A stretch of 6,887 nucleotides of DNA. It comes from Acidobacteriota bacterium (GTDB lineage: Bacteria > Acidobacteriota > Polarisedimenticolia > J045). Position numbers and translations under genes: made by a program. This document shows, piece after piece, positions 4,938 through 6,887 of this stretch. Positions within the stretch are counted from its first letter, which is position 1; every line of letters begins with the position of its first letter. The stretch lies in contig JALTMS010000181.1 in assembly GCA_027001345.1 (NCBI GenBank), positions 1 through 6,887 of the forward strand. The letters are read 5' to 3'. Under the pieces are notes generated by a model, which worked only from the letters and a program-made list of their open reading frames with translations, was not told the DNA's origin and ran no database searches.

Positions 4938-6635
4938 ATGGTTGCCACCGATCGCCTGCCCTGGATGCGGGCCATCGCTCTTCTGGTACTTGTACTCGTC
5001 GTCTGGTCGCTGCCCACCCTCGCCGCCAGGGGAAAGACCAACCCCGACAGGCGGGAGTTCAAGATCCTGATGGACTCGCGCAAGATCGGCCGGGAGACCT
5101 ACACCCGCGTTCGGGATACCGACAAGGGGATCGAGCGGATCGAGGCCCGCACTTCGGCTTTCGTCGCCGGCAATCAGCTCGAGTTTCGCCAGAACCTCGA
5201 AATGACGGCGGGAACCCTGGCGATCCGGGAATACCACCTGACGATCACTGTCAAGGGCGGCAAGCAGCAGGTCTGCATCTGCGGCGTCGATGACAAGGTG
5301 CACTTCGAGGTGCGGGCGGGCGGTCAGGAAAGACGTGCCGATCCCCCGACTCCCGAGAACCTGGTGCTGCTCGACAACCTGGTGGTCAACCACTACGAGG
5401 TGCTCTACGACCGCTACGACTGGCAGAAGGGGGGCCGTCAGACCTTTCATGCCGCCGTGCCCCAGGTGATGCAGATCATTCCTCTCGTTGCCGAAGCCGT
5501 GCCGGCGCCGGGCGGCACCTTCCAGGGCAAGAGCATCGCCCTGCGCCAACTTCGCCTGACCCTGGCCGGACTGGTGATCAACGTGCTGGGCAGTGACGCT
5601 GTTCCGGGCAGGCTGCTGGCGGTGGAAGTGCCGATGCAGAAGCTCGAGCTGATTCGTGACGGCTTTGCGGTGGTGGCGAGAGAGGCGGCTGCCGAAGAGG
5701 GTGGTTTCCGCGAGAGCGAGGTGACGATCGACAGTCACGGAATCACCCTGGGCGGAACCCTCACACTCCCCGATCCTCGCCCTGCCGGCGCCCATCTCCT
5801 GCCGGGGGTGGTCCTGGTGCACGGCTCGGGCCCCAACGACCGGGACGAGACCATCGGGCCGAACAAGCCGTTTCGCGATCTGGCCCACGATCTGGCCCGT
5901 CGCGGCATTGCCGTTCTGCGCTACGACAAGCGCACCTTCGCGGCCAAGGACACCCTCGATCCAGCCACGCTGACCGTCGAGGAGGAAACCATCGCCGACG
6001 CGGCCGCCGCCGCGTCGCTGCTGATCGGCCACGAGGCGATCGACCCCCGGCGGGTCTATCTCGCTGGCCACTCCCTCGGAGGAATGCTCGCCCCGTGGAT
6101 CGCCCGGCGCGAGCCTCGACTGGCGGGGCTGATTCTCCTGGCGGGATCCAACCTCCCCCTCGACGAGATGATCGTCGAGCAATCCGAATACCTCGCCCGC
6201 CGCCAGGGTGTGAGCGAACAGGCCGAGGAGCGGATCGAAGAGCTGAGAAAGCTCTTCGCCCGGCTGCGGGCCGGGAAGCTCCCTGAGGATCAAATGGTGG
6301 TCGGTGCCGCGGTCCCGTACTGGAAGGACCTGCTGGCCAGGGATCCTCTGGCCACCCTCGCTGCGTTGCCCCAGCCGGTCCTGGTACTCGCCGGGGAGAA
6401 GGACTACCAGGTACCGCCCGAGCACTACCGGCGCTGGCTCGAGGCCTGTCGGAAGGGAGGCAAGAAGAACTGCAGCGGTCGACTCTTTCCGGGTCTCAAC
6501 CACCTCTTCATGCCCGTGGAAGGTCCATCGGATGGCACCGAGTACCAGATTCCCTCTCGGGTGGCGCCCGAGGTGGCCGAGGCGATGGCGTCGTGGATTC
6601 TCGGCGACGGCGGAGATCCGATCCCCGAGTCTTAG
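4938..6635 (+). CDS. Exported alpha/beta hydrolase with an N-terminal beta-rich domain
   Basis: This 565-residue protein is predicted to be secreted to the periplasm or beyond. GGGAGG at 4927-4932 lies five bases before the ATG. Residues 1-30 form a signal peptide: Arg11, a hydrophobic core AIALLVLVLVVW, then LPTLAA with cleavage near 29-30. Residues 38-240 form a separate domain with alternating strand-like segments (FKILMDSRKIGRETY, LEFRQNLEMT, REYHLTITVKGGKQQ, LLDNLVVNHYEVLYDRYDW); this looks like the antiparallel lipoprotein-carrier/DUF3108-type fold, though I infer that from pattern only. Residues 260-560 are the hydrolase. It has an oxyanion-type HGSG at 295-298, RYDKRT at 328-333, the nucleophile elbow GHSLGG with Ser379, an acid candidate Asp489 in GEKDYQV, and His522 in GLNHLF. 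All three catalytic residues are present, so an active serine esterase, peptidase or thioesterase is likely; the substrate is unknown. A 70-bp gap with its own candidate promoter separates it from the redoxin gene. Confidence 0.88.
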   Translation: MVATDRLPWMRAIALLVLVLVVWSLPTLAARGKTNPDRREFKILMDSRKIGRETYTRVRDTDKGIERIEARTSAFVAGNQLEFRQNLEMTAGTLAIREYHLTITVKGGKQQVCICGVDDKVHFEVRAGGQERRADPPTPENLVLLDNLVVNHYEVLYDRYDWQKGGRQTFHAAVPQVMQIIPLVAEAVPAPGGTFQGKSIALRQLRLTLAGLVINVLGSDAVPGRLLAVEVPMQKLELIRDGFAVVAREAAAEEGGFRESEVTIDSHGITLGGTLTLPDPRPAGAHLLPGVVLVHGSGPNDRDETIGPNKPFRDLAHDLARRGIAVLRYDKRTFAAKDTLDPATLTVEEETIADAAAAASLLIGHEAIDPRRVYLAGHSLGGMLAPWIARREPRLAGLILLAGSNLPLDEMIVEQSEYLARRQGVSEQAEERIEELRKLFARLRAGKLPEDQMVVGAAVPYWKDLLARDPLATLAALPQPVLVLAGEKDYQVPPEHYRRWLEACRKGGKKNCSGRLFPGLNHLFMPVEGPSDGTEYQIPSRVAPEVAEAMASWILGDGGDPIPES

Positions 6636-6640
6636 CCCTC

Positions 6641-6669
6641 TGGCCAGCCTTGTAAGCAGGCGCTATGAT
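6641..6669 (+). promoter_or_regulatory. Candidate sigma-70 promoter for the redoxin gene
   Basis: TGGCCA (6641-6646, four of six matches to the -35 consensus) and TATGAT (6664-6669, five of six matches to the -10 consensus) are separated by exactly 17 bases. Transcription would start near 6676, about 30 bases before the ATG at 6706. It sits wholly in the 70-bp gap after the hydrolase stop. No intrinsic terminator is visible in that gap, so readthrough from the hydrolase gene is also possible. Confidence 0.45.
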
Positions 6670-6705
6670 GGGCGTTCCGCACCCATCGACCCGCAAGAGG
6701 CCAAG

Positions 6706-6887
6706 ATGAATGCTGCGAAATGGGGTTCGCTACTGACCGTGCTGCTGACCTTTGCCGGGCTCTGGGCCCAGCCTCCGGGAGATGGCCGGCGGGGCAAGCT
6801 CGAGGTCGGCAAGCTGGCTCCCGATTTTCAGCTCATGGGCTCCGACGGCAAGGTCCACACCCTCTCCGAGTACCGAGGCCGTCAGGC
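6706..6887 (+). CDS. Exported AhpC/TSA-type redoxin (peroxiredoxin-like), 3'-truncated by window
   Basis: Sixty codons and two bases are present before the window ends. AAGAGG at 6695-6700 lies five bases before the ATG. The N-terminus has Lys5 followed by a hydrophobic core (WGSLLTVLLTFAGLWA) and a likely cleavage after Ala21, so the product is probably periplasmic or lipid-free secreted. Residues 31-60 include LEVGKLAPDFQLMGSDGK and HTLSEYRGR, the entry segment of the thioredoxin-like AhpC/TSA and redoxin families (G..APDF.L...DGK...LS.YRG). The active-site cysteine would lie just beyond the window, so peroxidase (BCP/AhpC-like) and disulfide-reducing (TlpA/ResA-like) roles cannot be separated. 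The fold is well supported by the motif; the precise function is open. Confidence 0.8.
   Translation, partial: MNAAKWGSLLTVLLTFAGLWAQPPGDGRRGKLEVGKLAPDFQLMGSDGKVHTLSEYRGRQ

Noticed and set aside
4845..6503. 552-codon open frame on the minus strand opposite the hydrolase
   Set aside because: It mirrors the hydrolase gene in GC-rich DNA, where antisense stops are rare. Its translation is low-complexity (Gly, Gln, Val, Arg, His-rich) without motifs, while the plus-strand protein has a full catalytic triad and signal peptide.

Overview
The window is GC-rich bacterial chromosomal DNA with strong G/C preference at third codon positions and long shadow reading frames on the opposite strands. Gene content (a split biotin-dependent acyl-CoA carboxylase, paired glycosyltransferases, an exported alpha/beta hydrolase and an exported redoxin) would fit an Acidobacteriota or deltaproteobacterial-type (Myxococcota/Desulfobacterota) genome. 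That placement is an inference from style and family memory; no rRNA or marker gene is present. I see no mobile element, CRISPR array, tRNA or rRNA.

Left part (1-1564, plus strand): the 3' three-quarters of a biotin carboxylase gene, followed by a biotin carboxyl carrier protein whose ATG overlaps the carboxylase stop (ATGA). Together they are the alpha-type half of an acetyl-/propionyl-CoA carboxylase. The first charges biotin with CO2 at the expense of ATP and the second carries the carboxybiotin. The carboxyltransferase subunit is not in the window.

Middle part (1575-4755): a GT2-type glycosyltransferase on the minus strand, ending 10 bp from the carrier-protein stop (convergent), and a 749-residue protein on the plus strand starting 163 bp away (divergent). 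The large protein has a GT-B/capsule-synthesis-like N-terminal half and an unassigned alanine/leucine-rich helical C-terminal half. The two probably serve one surface-glycan or protein-glycosylation task and share a control region holding overlapping palindromes.

Right part (4756-6887, plus strand): a 182-bp gap holding a hairpin and a possible 36-codon small ORF with a good ribosome binding site; then a secreted two-domain alpha/beta hydrolase; then, behind a plausible sigma-70 promoter, the first 60 codons of an exported AhpC/TSA-type redoxin that runs off the window.

Nothing here is a clearly new defence, mobile or RNA system. The best leads are the architecture of the 749-residue protein, the possible small ORF, the hydrolase's N-terminal domain, and a striking CTC-GAG codon-pair preference across all main genes.
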